Assembly: GCA_012103475.1 (NCBI GenBank)
Contig: WLWS01000006.1
Span: 1-64,000, forward strand
DNA from: Gammaproteobacteria bacterium
GTDB lineage: Bacteria; Pseudomonadota; Gammaproteobacteria; Eutrophobiales; Eutrophobiaceae
DNA length: 64,000 nt
Reading direction: 5' to 3'
Shown here: positions 1 through 9,472 of the stretch, in pieces
Layout of the letters: every line of letters begins with the position of its first letter
Position numbering within the stretch: position 1 is the first letter of the stretch
Position numbers and translations under genes: made by a program
The notes under the pieces: model-generated
Database searches by the model: none
What the model saw: only the letters and a program-made list of their open reading frames with translations
What the model was told of the DNA's origin: nothing

Positions 1-130
1 TCGTATGCCCACCGATCCAACGCTTTGGAAATAAACTCACTGCCATTGTCCACTTGAATGCGCAATGGCTGCCGTGCATCACACTGGTTCAATTGCTCCA
101 TGACACGCACGACTTGTTCTCCTTTAATGC
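1..130 (-). pseudogene. IS3-family transposase OrfB fragment
   Basis: The reverse strand is open through the stretch and reads a piece of a DDE integrase-core transposase. It includes VDNGSEFISKALDRWAY, which holds the second catalytic Asp of the DDE triad (VDNG) and the conserved EF-S-ALD-WAY block of IS3-family OrfB proteins. The gene continues beyond the left edge of the window. Its upstream part is missing, because the sequence changes at about position 130 into the end of a different element. It is therefore a remnant that cannot make a full transposase. Family assignment rests on motif recognition only. Confidence 0.75.
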
Positions 131-156
131 TATGAAAATCTCGACTTAGGTAGACA
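131..156. repeat. 26-bp repeat, copy 1
   Basis: The 26 bases here are identical, in the same orientation, to 23926-23951. Sequence on both sides differs between the two copies, so the shared stretch is exactly the element end. Here it sits between an IS3-type transposase fragment and the head of another transposase gene. Confidence 0.85.
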
Positions 157-242
157 GTTTATACTGTTATTGAGCTATAAAGGAGTCGAGTATAATGAAT
201 CGAAGAGCAGAGCATGACATAGCCAAAAAGCTGAAGGTTTTA
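131..242 (+). mobile_element. Left end of a second IS with truncated transposase start
   Basis: A 26-bp sequence starting at 131 (repeated at 23926) is followed by a short leader, an AAAGGAG ribosome site and an ATG at 195. That ATG begins MNRRAEHDIAKKLKVL, like the N-terminus of HTH/integrase-core transposases that start with HDI-KLKVL. The frame runs into antisense flgK after about 16 codons, so only the element's head remains. The motif from 132 begins TG and ends CA, as IS termini often do. The junction with flgK (about 237-243) shares only a few bases, consistent with a deletion next to the IS. Confidence 0.55.
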
Positions 243-1085
243 AAAATCAAGTGTACCTCCCATCGAACCACCCTTCACATGGTCCGTAATGTCAGCCGTG
301 CCGAACGCACTTGTCAGAGAAATATCGAAATGCCCGCTATAACTTTCGCTCGCATTTATTCTGCTCGAGGTTGAACCGAGGACTAGTGGCTGACCATTGC
401 CAACAAAAACATTCGAGGATCCATCAAATTGCTCCACAACATTCACGCCAATGTAGGCGGAAAGATCTTCGATAAGTTTGTCACGCTTGTCGAGGAGGTC
501 ATTGGGAGGTTGACCACCCGCCTGCCCCATAGCCTTGACAATCTGGTCGTTCATATCTGAGATACCGGTAATCAAGGTATTGACATCACGAATGTCGTTA
601 CCCAGTTGAGTGCGAACTTCGGTACTCAGATCAACGAGACGTTGATCGAGAAATTGAAAGCGCGACGCCAGTGATTCTGCTTCACTTAACATCACCTGAC
701 GCGCAGCAATTGAAGATGGCTGGTCACTCACATCTTGCAATGAGTTAAAAAAGTTTTGCAGACTCACAGTCAAGCCAGTACTTTCATTGGCAAGCATACT
801 GTCGATGCGTGATGCCATAAACAGAAAAGTGTCGGCTTCCTGTTCCGCTGACACACTGCTCCTTAACTGATTGGTCAGAAATAAGTCATGCACCCGGTTG
901 ATGCTGTTGACCTCTACACCGTTACCAACAAAACTGCTACCCAGAAAACTTGCCTCACGTGCGCTGATATCTATTTCCTGACGAGAATATCCGGGAGTAT
1001 TAACATTGGAAATATTGTGTGCAGTCACGGTCAGTCCGCGTTGAGCCGTGAGTAATCCGCTTATTGCTGTGCTTTGTATGGGCAT
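240..1085 (-). pseudogene. flgK: flgK, flagellar hook-filament junction protein, C-terminally truncated
   Basis: FlgK (HAP1) joins hook and filament outside the cell. The N-terminus has the rod/hook-family signature (LLTAQRGLTVTAHNISNVNTPGYSRQ), followed by a FlgK-type helical region (GQPPNDLLDKRDKLIEDLSAYIGV). Only 281 residues remain, whereas FlgK proteins are usually well over 400. The frame ends at GGTLDF where the IS sequence begins, so the C-terminal D0/D1 helix needed for assembly is missing. It follows flgJ with a 19-bp gap at the end of the flgB-K operon. If the junction is real, filaments could not form from this copy. A misassembled contig end is an alternative. Confidence 0.85.
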
Positions 1086-1104
1086 ACTTTATCTCCGGCT
1101 CAGC

Positions 1105-1956
1105 TTAACTGAACTCACGTTCCATTATTGTGATTACTTTTTCAGCGTAAGCCGGATCTGTGGCGTAACCGGCTGCCTGTAATCCTTCGATATAATGTCG
1201 GGCGTTACCATTATGTTGCATGGCCTCCTGATATCGCGGCCCTTGCTGAACAAATTCGGCGTAGTCAGCAAAACTTTGTTCAAAGGAGTCATAGGCACGA
1301 AAACTTGCCTGTTCCCGTTGTGGGATACCATTGCGAAACTCCAGGGTACCCATTTCTGCGGTTTTACCGGTCCAGCGACGATCCGCTTTAATACCAAACA
1401 AATTATGAGAACTCTGCTGATCAGCGCCTTCGACTACTGCTTTTCCCCAACCGGTTTCCAAAGCAGCCTGAGCAACGAGAAGCTGTGGTGACACGCCCAG
1501 CGTCTTCGCCGCGGCTTCCGCCCTCGGAAGCATATAGTCAATAAACGATTGTGGTGATTCAAATTCCGGTGTGTTTTCGCTGACACGGCTTTGACGACTA
1601 CTTCTCACCTTTACTGCTGACTCTGTAACTGAGTCCGGGTCTACACTATTAGCCTGATTATTCTGAAGTTGTCGCACCATCATTTCCGCAATACCGAAAG
1701 CGCCTTTAACAGACAGGTCAAGCGCGATTTGCTGATCGAACATACCCATATACATTTCCGATTGCTGTGAATCAAACACACCTTCGGAAAGACTGGCGTC
1801 GCGCATCGATTTCAACATCATTTGAATAAATATCGCTTCGAATTGCCCGGCAACTTCCCTTAAAGCCTCCTCCGAATTCTGGCTTGCTGCCAGACGTAAA
1901 TCCGAAAGACCCTGAAAGTCCGTGTAGATTCGTGATGTACTTAAGTCCTGATTCAT
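1105..1956 (-). CDS. flgJ: flgJ, rod cap protein with muramidase domain
   Basis: This is a dual-domain FlgJ of 283 residues. The N-terminal part (about 1-100) is the rod-binding domain (EVAGQFEAIFIQMMLKSMRDAS, then SEMYMGMFDQQIA). The C-terminal part (about 130-283) is a glucosaminidase-type peptidoglycan hydrolase (ESPQSFIDYMLPRAEAAAKTLGV, AQAALETGWGKAV with the catalytic Glu, NLFGIKADRRW). It opens peptidoglycan for the growing rod in the periplasm. The two-domain form is typical of gamma- and betaproteobacteria. The stop is within 20 bp of flgK and the start overlaps the end of flgI by one base, so the genes are cotranscribed. Confidence 0.95.
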   Translation of the reverse strand: MNQDLSTSRIYTDFQGLSDLRLAASQNSEEALREVAGQFEAIFIQMMLKSMRDASLSEGVFDSQQSEMYMGMFDQQIALDLSVKGAFGIAEMMVRQLQNNQANSVDPDSVTESAVKVRSSRQSRVSENTPEFESPQSFIDYMLPRAEAAAKTLGVSPQLLVAQAALETGWGKAVVEGADQQSSHNLFGIKADRRWTGKTAEMGTLEFRNGIPQREQASFRAYDSFEQSFADYAEFVQQGPRYQEAMQHNGNARHYIEGLQAAGYATDPAYAEKVITIMEREFS

Positions 1957-3074
1957 CAGATTACGATTAACTCTGCGCGCAAGGCACCCGCCTGTTGGAG
2001 CGCTTCAAGTATGGCAACAAGATCCCCGGGTGCTGCACCGACCTGATTGACAGCCCGGACAATCTCATCAAGTGAGATTCCCGGATTAAAAAGAAACATA
2101 CGATTGTCTTCCTGTGCCACTTCTATATCAGAGTTAGCGATCACCGCGGTTTCCCCTTCTGATAGTGGGCCAGGTTGACTGACAATCGGATTTTGCGAAA
2201 TGGTCACTACCAAAGAGCCATGCGATACGGCCGCTTCCGTTACGGTTACATGTCGTCCAATGACCACTGTACCGGTCCGCGAATTCACAATCACGCGAGC
2301 TGCCGCATCACCGGGTTTCAAGGTTATGTTTTCGACCAGCGATGTGAATGCGACTCGTTGGGATAAATCCTGAGGCGCGCTTACTTTGATTGATGAACCA
2401 TCCAGTGTCGAAGCTGTGCCCAGACCTACCCATTCGTTGATCGCATCGGTGACACGTTTGGCCGTGGTAAAGTCAGATTTGTGCAAATTCAAAACAATGG
2501 AGTCACCTGTACCAAAGGACGTCGGTACTATTCTTTCCACTGTCGCACCATTTGGTATCCGTCCCGAACTGGGGACGTTGACGGAAATGCTGGAACCATC
2601 TGTTGACTCAATACCGAAACCACCGACCACCAGATTACCCTGGGCCATGGCATAAACGTTGCCATCTGCACCTTTCAGCGGAGTCATTAATAAGCTGCCC
2701 CCACGCAAGCTCTTGGCATTACCTAACGAGGATACTGTGATGTCAATGCTCTGACCGGGCTTGGCGAAAGCGGGGAGATTGGCATGAATAACGACGGCAG
2801 CGACGTTTTTCAATTGCGGGTTGGTATTGGCCGGCAAGGTAATACCAAATTGTGCCATCATGCTTTTCAAACTCTGAATGGTAAAAGGCGTTTGTGTGGT
2901 CTGATCACCTGTTCCATCCAGGCCCACAACCAGTCCATAACCAATCAACTGGTTCTCTCGTACACCTGCGATGTCGGCCAGGTCCTTGATTCTTTCTGCA
3001 GCCAGGCTTGTGGAAAAAAGCGTCATTGCCAGAAGACCGGACATCAGTATATTTTTGATCATCGTGTTTCTCAT
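1956..3074 (-). CDS. flgI: flgI, flagellar P-ring protein
   Basis: FlgI forms the P-ring around the rod in the peptidoglycan layer. The 372-residue protein has a Sec signal peptide (about 1-26, hydrophobic [18 protein letters not shown]). The conserved start of the mature protein follows ([31 protein letters not shown]). The C-terminus [17 protein letters not shown] is typical. An alternative start four codons downstream (Met5) would also leave a good signal peptide, and no clear ribosome site separates the two. It lies 17 bp after flgH and overlaps flgJ by one base. Confidence 0.96.
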   Translation of the reverse strand: MRNTMIKNILMSGLLAMTLFSTSLAAERIKDLADIAGVRENQLIGYGLVVGLDGTGDQTTQTPFTIQSLKSMMAQFGITLPANTNPQLKNVAAVVIHANLPAFAKPGQSIDITVSSLGNAKSLRGGSLLMTPLKGADGNVYAMAQGNLVVGGFGIESTDGSSISVNVPSSGRIPNGATVERIVPTSFGTGDSIVLNLHKSDFTTAKRVTDAINEWVGLGTASTLDGSSIKVSAPQDLSQRVAFTSLVENITLKPGDAAARVIVNSRTGTVVIGRHVTVTEAAVSHGSLVVTISQNPIVSQPGPLSEGETAVIANSDIEVAQEDNRMFLFNPGISLDEIVRAVNQVGAAPGDLVAILEALQQAGALRAELIVI

Positions 3075-3091
3075 TGATTAGTAAAGGTGCA

Positions 3092-3817
3092 CTAAAAGGG
3101 TGTAATCGTGCTGATAAAGAATCGTGCCAGCCAGCCCATGATGTTGACATCAGCGGTTTGTCCATCGCCGGTAAACACAATCGTAGCGTCAGCTATTTGC
3201 GTTGAAAGTACCGAGTTGTCCGACAGTATGTCTACCGGCCGAACGATACCCGACACACGGATATATTCGTTGCCATTGTTAATCTGTAAACGCTTCTCAC
3301 CTCTTACCATCAGATTTCCATTGGGTAAAAGTTCAACGACACTGACAGTAATATCGCCAGTCAACTGGTTCTTCTGACTGCTGGAACCGCTGCCTTCGAA
3401 TTCATTGCTAGAATTAAGGTTGGTTTCCAGCGACAGGTTCTGTGTATTATTCAGGGGCACGAAACCAGGTACATTAAATTCAGGGTTCGCCCCGAGAATT
3501 GTCGGATTGCTTATCGTTGTAGTCGAAGACTTATCGGCAGTTGTATTGGTCGATTTGCTACCATCCGTGTTTTCCTGCACTCGCACGGTTAGAATATCGC
3601 CTACTCGCCTGGCCTTTATATCCTCATATAAACGCATATCAAAACCAGCCTGATAAATGGCACCATTTGATACCGCTGCCTGACTGGGCAGCGGCGGTCT
3701 TACCGAGGCAAACTCCGGATCACGTTTCGGTGCGCTCTGACAGCCAGCGAGAATAGTAAGCAGCAAGAGCATCAACAAAGTCGTTTTGCATTGAACAAAT
3801 AATTTACAATCAGACAT
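3092..3817 (-). CDS. flgH: flgH, flagellar L-ring lipoprotein
   Basis: FlgH forms the outer-membrane L-ring. The protein has 241 residues with a lipoprotein signal ending in LLTILAGC, so Cys26 is probably lipidated. The conserved block GAIYQAGFDMRLYEDIKARRVGDILTVRVQENTDGSKS and the ending ISTITPF match the family. It sits between flgG and flgI in the conserved order, with a 12-bp gap after flgG. Confidence 0.96.
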   Translation of the reverse strand: MSDCKLFVQCKTTLLMLLLLTILAGCQSAPKRDPEFASVRPPLPSQAAVSNGAIYQAGFDMRLYEDIKARRVGDILTVRVQENTDGSKSTNTTADKSSTTTISNPTILGANPEFNVPGFVPLNNTQNLSLETNLNSSNEFEGSGSSSQKNQLTGDITVSVVELLPNGNLMVRGEKRLQINNGNEYIRVSGIVRPVDILSDNSVLSTQIADATIVFTGDGQTADVNIMGWLARFFISTITPF

Positions 3818-3829
3818 CAGTCAGGACTC

Positions 3830-4614
3830 CTAAAGATTATTGCTGGCGTATTGCAGCATTTGATCAGAAGTGGATATAGCCCGCGAATTCATTTCATAAG
3901 CACGTTGTGTTTCAATCATGTTCACCAACTCTTCCACCACATTTACATTAGAACTTTCCAGTGAGCCACCTATCAGCGTACCCAGTCCGGTTAGCCCGGG
4001 AGTTCCTGCCTGGGCTGTGCCGCTTGATGCGGTTTCCTTAAACAGGTTCTCGCCAACCGGTTGTAAACCTCCCGGGTTGACAAAATCTGCCAGTTGGATC
4101 GAACCAATTTGAGTCGGAGAGGTACTGCCTGCGACCAGCGCGCTGACCGTACCATCTGAACCGATTGTCATAGAAAGAGTATTGGCGGGAATGGTAATGG
4201 CCGGCTGCAAAGTATTGCCGGCAGAGGTAACCATTTGCCCTGTGCATCGCGTTGAAACGAGCCGTCACGTGAATAAGCAGTACTGCCATCCGGCATCAGC
4301 ACTTCAAAGAATCCGTTACCCTGAATGGCAATATCGAGGGGGTTGTCGGTTTGCACTATGTTTCCCTGTGAGTGTAGTTTTTCTGTTGCGACCGTACGCA
4401 CACCCGTTCCCAGCATCAAACCGGAGGAAAGTTCGGTATTCTGTGAGGATTGTGCACCCGGTTGCCGTACCGTCTGGTAAAGCAAATCGTTAAACACCGG
4501 ACGCGAACGTTTATAACCGGTTGTATTTGCATTAGCGAGATTGTTTGAGATTATCGCCAGACGAGTCTGCTGTGCATCGAGTCCCGTTTTTGCTACCCAT
4601 AAAGCTGCAGTCAT
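3830..4614 (-). CDS. flgG: flgG, distal rod protein, with a one-base frameshift
   Basis: FlgG builds the distal rod. The N-terminal part (4614 to about 4238: [36 protein letters not shown]) and the C-terminal part (from about 4237: [11 protein letters not shown] through the end ...MLQYASNNL) are in different frames. Adding one G to the GGG run at about 4237-4240 gives Gly-Gln-Met and joins them into 261 residues, the normal FlgG length. As written, the N-terminal frame drifts into unrelated residues and stops near 4168. FlgG is essential for a flagellum and its neighbours are intact, so a sequencing undercall is more likely than a real mutation. Confidence 0.92.
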
Positions 4615-4644
4615 TTATTTATCCTCAGATTTTTTTACACTTGG

Positions 4645-5385
4645 TTAACTTATACGCAACATCTGTGCCGCACTTTCATCATTTTCTTTGACGGTCTGCA
4701 TTGCCTTGATATTTATTTCAAATTGTCTTGCCAGACTTATCATGTCAACCAGAGCCTCGACCATATTGACATTGCTGCTTTCCAGAGTACCGGAAGTCAC
4801 GCGCACACTTGCATCAGGCGCTGCCACTGAACCATCTTTTAATACCAATTGTCCGTCGGTGGCTTTTTGCAGGTTGGCACTATCAGGTCGAACAAGCTTT
4901 ATACGATTGACCGTTGCCAGAGTTGCTGCATCCTGACCGAGTGGGCGAATCGTGATAGTGCCATCGCTGCCTATCTCTATTTTTTCAGACGGTGGAATAA
5001 CGATAGGGCCGCCGTTGCCTAACACTGCATGCCCTCCACCGGTTTCAAGCATACCTACGCTGTTGATTCGAAAATCACCCGCGCGGGTGTAGCCTTCGCT
5101 GCCGTCCGTTCGCCTGATCGCTATATAGCCCTCACCTTCGATTGCAACATCAAGCGGGTTCCCGGTTTGCTGGATCGCACCACCATCGGCATTGAAACCG
5201 GGCGTAGTCTGGCTCGCATATACCCGGCTTTCGAATCCTTCGCCTGCTACCGGAACACTGATAAAGCGTGACAGATCAGCACGAAAACCCGGTGTACTGA
5301 CATTGGCCAGATTATGCGAATTGACTGACTGTGCCTGCATCGTATTTTGTGCCGCAGACATTGACAGATAGAGCAGTCGATCCAT
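4645..5385 (-). CDS. flgF: flgF, proximal rod protein
   Basis: FlgF is a rod subunit of the FlgE/F/G family. The 246 residues begin MDRLLYLSMSAAQNTMQAQS with NLANVSTPGFRADL. The internal GNPLDVAIEGEGYIAIRRTDG and the C-terminal LESSNVNMVEALVDMISLARQFE are family motifs. It is intact and placed between flgE and flgG, with gaps of 46 and 30 bp. Confidence 0.95.
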   Translation of the reverse strand: MDRLLYLSMSAAQNTMQAQSVNSHNLANVSTPGFRADLSRFISVPVAGEGFESRVYASQTTPGFNADGGAIQQTGNPLDVAIEGEGYIAIRRTDGSEGYTRAGDFRINSVGMLETGGGHAVLGNGGPIVIPPSEKIEIGSDGTITIRPLGQDAATLATVNRIKLVRPDSANLQKATDGQLVLKDGSVAAPDASVRVTSGTLESSNVNMVEALVDMISLARQFEINIKAMQTVKENDESAAQMLRIS

Positions 5386-5431
5386 TAGTTTTTATCCCTT
5401 GCTGGTAGTAATGAATTCATTTTCAATGCCA

Positions 5432-6643
5432 TTAACGTAGATTGATAATCGACTGTGTAACCGCATCGGTGGTACTGATTACTTCCGCGTTGGCTTGAAA
5501 AGAACGCTGGGCAATGATCATATTTACCAACTCTTCTGAAATTTCCACATTGGAATCTTCAAGAGCGCCTGATTGAATCAATCCAAGACTTGAAGTTCCT
5601 GGCGAACCAACAACGACCGGACCAGAAGAAAAGGTCTCTCCCCATGTCGTTTCACTGAGCGGTGAGAGTCCCTGAGGATTGGCAAAATCGGCTAGTGCCA
5701 GTTGACCTTCAACGCGTGACTGACCGTTTGTAAAGCGCGCAAAAATGATTCCATCAGGGCCGATGTCCAGACCACTGAGTCTGCCCGTTGCAAAACCATC
5801 CTGTGATAAGGCATTCACGGAGAAGGGACTACCAAACTGAGTGGTATCAGGAAAATTAATAGTCATATTTATCGCCCCGCCACCACCAGTCGGTGTAAAG
5901 CCGGGTATTGTCAGAGTGCCACCTGCAGGAGCCGTTAAAATACCACCGGTAGAAAATTGCATCGTATCGGGACCACTTACTGTGGCACCATTAACCTGAG
6001 TGAAAGACTCCCACTGATTGGCAACCGCTGTTTTACGAAAGTACAGGCTGGCGAGATGCGAATTACCCAGTGTGTCGATGATATTAGTCGAGGTTGAATG
6101 ATTAAAACTTGCTGGATTATTCGGATCAAATGCGATCGCCGGTTGAGTTTCCGCAGCATCCAGATTGACGTTTACATTCATGCTCGTGGTTGCTGAAGGC
6201 GGCAAGGTAGAGGTGTTTATTTGAATTGGTGATGCCGCGCCGGTGATATTGCCGCTACTATCAGCAGCAAAGGCGATTAATTGCTTTCCCTGTGAGTTAC
6301 TCAGGAAACCGTCCCGATCGACTCCAAAACTGCCCGCACGAGAATACACCTGTGCACCACCGTCATCGACTACGAAAAACCCACGACCACTGATTGCCAG
6401 ATCCAGATTATTATCGGTAAAGGTGATATTTCCCTGGGTAAACTGTTGAGTAATCGCGGCCAGTCGTACACCGCTGCCCGGCGTGCTGCCACTCGAGCCA
6501 AGGTCGGTGACTGCGAATACGTCGCTGAATTCAGCTCGCGATTTCTTGAATCCGTTGGTCGTTGCGTTAGATACATTGTTCGCAATGACACCCAGATCAC
6601 CGGATGCTGCTTTGAGCCCACTTATCGCTACTCGGAATGACAT
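5432..6643 (-). CDS. flgE: flgE, flagellar hook protein
   Basis: FlgE is the hook subunit, exported by the flagellar secretion apparatus. The 403-residue protein starts MSFRVAISGLKAASGDLGVIANNVSNATTNGFKKSRAEF. It has DNNLDLAISGRGFFVVDDGG in the D0-D1 region, a variable middle (D2 and beyond, about 150-300), and ends with LEDSNVEISEELVNMIIAQRSFQANAEVIST. The length is typical of a short hook protein. It follows flgD by 32 bp. Confidence 0.96.
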   Translation of the reverse strand: MSFRVAISGLKAASGDLGVIANNVSNATTNGFKKSRAEFSDVFAVTDLGSSGSTPGSGVRLAAITQQFTQGNITFTDNNLDLAISGRGFFVVDDGGAQVYSRAGSFGVDRDGFLSNSQGKQLIAFAADSSGNITGAASPIQINTSTLPPSATTSMNVNVNLDAAETQPAIAFDPNNPASFNHSTSTNIIDTLGNSHLASLYFRKTAVANQWESFTQVNGATVSGPDTMQFSTGGILTAPAGGTLTIPGFTPTGGGGAINMTINFPDTTQFGSPFSVNALSQDGFATGRLSGLDIGPDGIIFARFTNGQSRVEGQLALADFANPQGLSPLSETTWGETFSSGPVVVGSPGTSSLGLIQSGALEDSNVEISEELVNMIIAQRSFQANAEVISTTDAVTQSIINLR

Positions 6644-6675
6644 AGTTTTTCTCCTGATCTTTCAATTAAATTTAC

Positions 6676-7347
6676 TTAAAGAATTTCTTTCACTTCATTC
6701 ATTAGGACGGAACCAAGTCCGCGCAGGTTCAGGGATGAATCCGAACCCGCCTGTCCGAGGCTGACACTCTCCACTTTGGCCTGTATCAGTGTTGTTTGAG
6801 TGACCGCCTCACCTTCGACTAAAGCCTGTGCACTGACTACGTAATTACCCGGACTGACGGCTGCGCCAGCATCACTGAAACCATCCCAGGTAAAATGCGC
6901 CAGACCCGCGGCTTGCGTCCCCATATTGATCTGCCGAACCAGCTGACCTGCACTATCATGTATGTAGACATTGAGTTCACCACTCGAGCTGGGTAAATCA
7001 ATGGCTCCCTGTAGCGCATTGCCATTTTCCAGAAAGCCCACATTACCGGGCACCAATACCGAACGACCAACCATTGTTGAGGCCTGTAAAGCCTGACTTG
7101 ATTGCAGCGTTGAGGAGAGTGTTTCAAATGAAGATTGCAATTCGCTAATGCCATTAACGGTACCGAACTGGGCAAGCTGACTTAAAAACTCGCCGCCTTC
7201 GGCAGGGTTTAATGGATCCTGGTGTTTTATTTGCGTAATCATCAACTCAAGGAAATCCGATTGACCAAGTTCATCTTTTGGCTTGTCGTCCTGTTTAAGA
7301 GCAAACTGATCGAGCACGCTTGCGCCTATAGATTTAGTTTCTTCCAT
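6676..7347 (-). CDS. flgD: flgD, hook assembly scaffold
   Basis: FlgD caps the growing hook and guides FlgE polymerisation. The 223 residues contain the conserved N-terminal block LGQSDFLELMITQIKHQDPLNPAEGGEFLSQLAQF. A C-terminal FlgD Ig-like/tudor region follows, with FTWDGFSDAGAAVSPGNYVVSAQA. Length and position after flgC are normal. Confidence 0.95.
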   Translation of the reverse strand: MEETKSIGASVLDQFALKQDDKPKDELGQSDFLELMITQIKHQDPLNPAEGGEFLSQLAQFGTVNGISELQSSFETLSSTLQSSQALQASTMVGRSVLVPGNVGFLENGNALQGAIDLPSSSGELNVYIHDSAGQLVRQINMGTQAAGLAHFTWDGFSDAGAAVSPGNYVVSAQALVEGEAVTQTTLIQAKVESVSLGQAGSDSSLNLRGLGSVLMNEVKEIL

Positions 7348-7369
7348 TATCTCTTCCTCTTAAAATTTG

Positions 7370-7783
7370 CTATTGCCCGAGACTTAAAGTACGCAGGAGC
7401 ATTTCTTTTGATGTATTCACTATTTCAACGTTGTTTTGATAAGCTCTGGATGCCGAGATCATGTTCGCCATTTCCTGAATGGGATCGACATTAGTCATAT
7501 AAACATAGCCCTGCTCATCTGCCTGCGGATGCTCCGGTTGATATTTCTGGCTGAGCGCCGCCTGGCTTTCGACAATCTCACTCACTTTGACTCCGACACT
7601 TTCCATGTCGCTCATAAAATTTCCCATCATTGACTGAAATACCGGCTGTCGGGCCCGATAAACTTCTTCCGCGCTGCCAGAGCTGCTGTCAACATTGGCC
7701 AGATTGCTGGCCGTGACATTCATACGTACTGACTGCGCACTCATTGCCGAACCGGCGATATTAAATACATCCAGTAGTGCCAT
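7370..7783 (-). CDS. flgC: flgC, proximal rod protein
   Basis: FlgC is a proximal rod subunit. The 137 residues start MALLDVFNIAGSAMSAQSVRMNVTASNLANVDS. They carry the family block YVYMTNVDPIQEMANMISASRAYQNNVEIVNTSKEMLLRTLSLGQ. It begins one base after the flgB stop codon and is clearly part of the same transcript. Confidence 0.96.
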   Translation of the reverse strand: MALLDVFNIAGSAMSAQSVRMNVTASNLANVDSSSGSAEEVYRARQPVFQSMMGNFMSDMESVGVKVSEIVESQAALSQKYQPEHPQADEQGYVYMTNVDPIQEMANMISASRAYQNNVEIVNTSKEMLLRTLSLGQ

Positions 7784-7784
7784 G

Positions 7785-8174
7785 TTATTCGCCTCTGATT
7801 GCTGTCATTAGACCGCTGATGCGGCCGTTCAAAAATTGAAGGGAGGTTTGATACATCAACGCATTACGCATAAATTCTGCCCGTTCGGTCTGCATGTCGA
7901 CACTATTACCATCGACAGAATCTTGCAGAGGAACGCGATATTTCAATTCAGATACAGTAGCGCTGTGACCATCCAGTTTGATATGCCCAGTTTGGGTAGT
8001 ACGCAGATTTGAATAAGCCGAGCGCTTGCTGGCCAGTAACTCGTTAAAGTCAATATCCCGTGCCTTGTAGCCCGGGGTGTCGGCATTGGCCATATTGCGA
8101 GCCAGAATCTCAGCACGCTCGCCCCTTGCTTTTACAGCAGCTACGTGAATTCCGAAAATATTATCTGTGTTCAT
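7785..8174 (-). CDS. flgB: flgB, proximal rod protein
   Basis: FlgB forms the base of the rod next to the MS-ring. I place the start at 8174 (MNTDNIFGIHVAAVKARGERAEILARNMANADTPGYKARDIDF) rather than at the upstream in-frame ATG at 8216. FlgB proteins begin close to the helix that precedes NMANADTPGYK, and a GGGAAC purine stretch precedes 8174. This gives 129 residues. It is the first gene of the leftward flg operon, and the promoter should lie in 8175-8600. Confidence 0.93.
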   Translation of the reverse strand: MNTDNIFGIHVAAVKARGERAEILARNMANADTPGYKARDIDFNELLASKRSAYSNLRTTQTGHIKLDGHSATVSELKYRVPLQDSVDGNSVDMQTERAEFMRNALMYQTSLQFLNGRISGLMTAIRGE

Positions 8175-8600
8175 GCTTGGTGTGTTCCCTTTCTGAATTG
8201 TGAATACACTAAGCATTAGCTATGCCAAATAGTTACGATAAAGCTATCCAATTGAATTTATTGAAATTAATTATTCCACTATTGTAGTTTTAGGCAAGTA
8301 TTCGCCTCTTCCTTGGCAATAATTGCCAGTAAGGTCCCTTACACGAGTAAACGAATGCCGCAAATTGTTCCTGAGAATTGTCGATTTTTTTTACAAACTT
8401 GAAATAAGTTTTTATATTTATGTATATCAATAACTTAACTAGTAATGCCGCTTGAATTCAGATGCAAGCGTGTCAGTGGACTTTACATTACTGAATGAGC
8501 CTACTTTCTAAGCGCTTGTTTTTAAAGATATATATTGGTTAGCTCGATTATTGCTAAGTTAATATTGAATTAACACAGCTAATATTAAGGTGCGTCGCTC
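8175..8600. promoter_or_regulatory. Divergent intergenic region flgB / PEP-CTERM gene
   Basis: No gene is visible here. A perfect 15-bp palindrome (TGGCAAT-A-ATTGCCA) lies at 8314-8328 and is a candidate operator. It resembles the TGGCAGTAATTGCC stretch in the flgM promoter at 10271. The region must hold the flgB operon promoter (minus) and the PEP-CTERM gene promoter (plus). I did not find a correctly spaced sigma-54 GG-N10-GC pair on the minus strand. Confidence 0.45.
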
Positions 8601-9344
8601 ATGAATAAATTCCGATTCTGTCTCGTTTTGCTTGCCAGTCTGCTGGTCAGTACCGCTAATGCAACAGTGTTCCAGTACTCCTTATCAAATAAGGCCCCGG
8701 GTGCTGTGGCACCACCAGATTATGGTCTTCGACTTGATAATTTGTTCGGTACCGGAAACAACACACATTGGACCTTCTCATTCACACAGACCAATGTATT
8801 AATGGAGATCGACACCGTAGCTCAAACAGCACGAATTTTTGGTGACGTGATTGGTGGTAATGAAACCGGTATAGCTGACGAATGGAATTCTTCAAACGGT
8901 CAATTGTGGAATCTGGATTTTACCTACAACAATATCAACATCACTGATGCCAGCACGGGATTCTGGCAGGCGGATAATACCAGCGGTACAGACCCATTGG
9001 CAGGTAGCGGTTTATTGACTTTACTCGATGATGTTAACGTTGACGGCATAGCCGGCAACGACGGTGGCCGCTCAATAGGGCTCGCAGATTACAGCAGTGG
9101 TACTGCCGGCTGGTTCAATATTGGCGGACCAAATCCAAAAGGGCCTTATGTAAGTTCCTGGTTGGCTGATACACAATACTTTGTGGACGGAAGTTTCGAC
9201 CCGACGGATGCTCAGGAATACAACCGAAATGGAGCTTGTTGTAAAGATTTTGGTTTTCGTGCAGAGCGCGTTCCTGAACCAACAAGCCTGTTACTCATGG
9301 GCTTAGGTCTTCTGGGCCTGGCACGAGGTCGCCGTCGAAGCTAG
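8601..9344 (+). CDS. PEP-CTERM sorting-domain exported protein
   Basis: The 247-residue protein has a signal peptide (MNKFRFCLVLLASLLVSTANA) and ends with the exosortase sorting tail. That tail is a VPEPTSLL motif, then a short hydrophobic helix (LMGLGLLGLA) and an RGRRRS basic end. Exosortase would recognise the PEP motif and process the protein for surface attachment or release; no exosortase gene is in the window. The body is Gly/Asp/Asn-rich with no recognised domain. An AAGGTG site precedes the ATG, and a strong terminator at 9390 closes the unit. It is unusual to find such a gene between flgB and flgA. Confidence 0.9.
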   Translation: MNKFRFCLVLLASLLVSTANATVFQYSLSNKAPGAVAPPDYGLRLDNLFGTGNNTHWTFSFTQTNVLMEIDTVAQTARIFGDVIGGNETGIADEWNSSNGQLWNLDFTYNNINITDASTGFWQADNTSGTDPLAGSGLLTLLDDVNVDGIAGNDGGRSIGLADYSSGTAGWFNIGGPNPKGPYVSSWLADTQYFVDGSFDPTDAQEYNRNGACCKDFGFRAERVPEPTSLLLMGLGLLGLARGRRRS

Positions 9345-9389
9345 AGCTTTCCATTCGTCACAAGACGAAGAATCAGAAGTAATTAAAAT

Positions 9390-9421
9390 AAGCCGGAATA
9401 TATCTTTATTCCGGCTTTTTC
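9390..9421 (+). terminator. Rho-independent terminator after the PEP-CTERM gene
   Basis: AAGCCGGAATA and TATTCCGGCTT form a perfect 11-bp stem with a 6-base loop, followed directly by a T-rich run. It ends the transcript of the PEP-CTERM gene and insulates flgA. Confidence 0.9.
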
Positions 9422-9472
9422 TTTTCCATACAAAGTAATTATATCAACTCATTAAACCCCGCTTGCCATTTC

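Noticed and set aside
8175..8420. Possible sigma-54 promoter for flgB on the minus strand
   Set aside because: Several GG and GC pairs occur, but with spacings of 8, 9 or 11 bases instead of 10, so none fits the -24/-12 rule.
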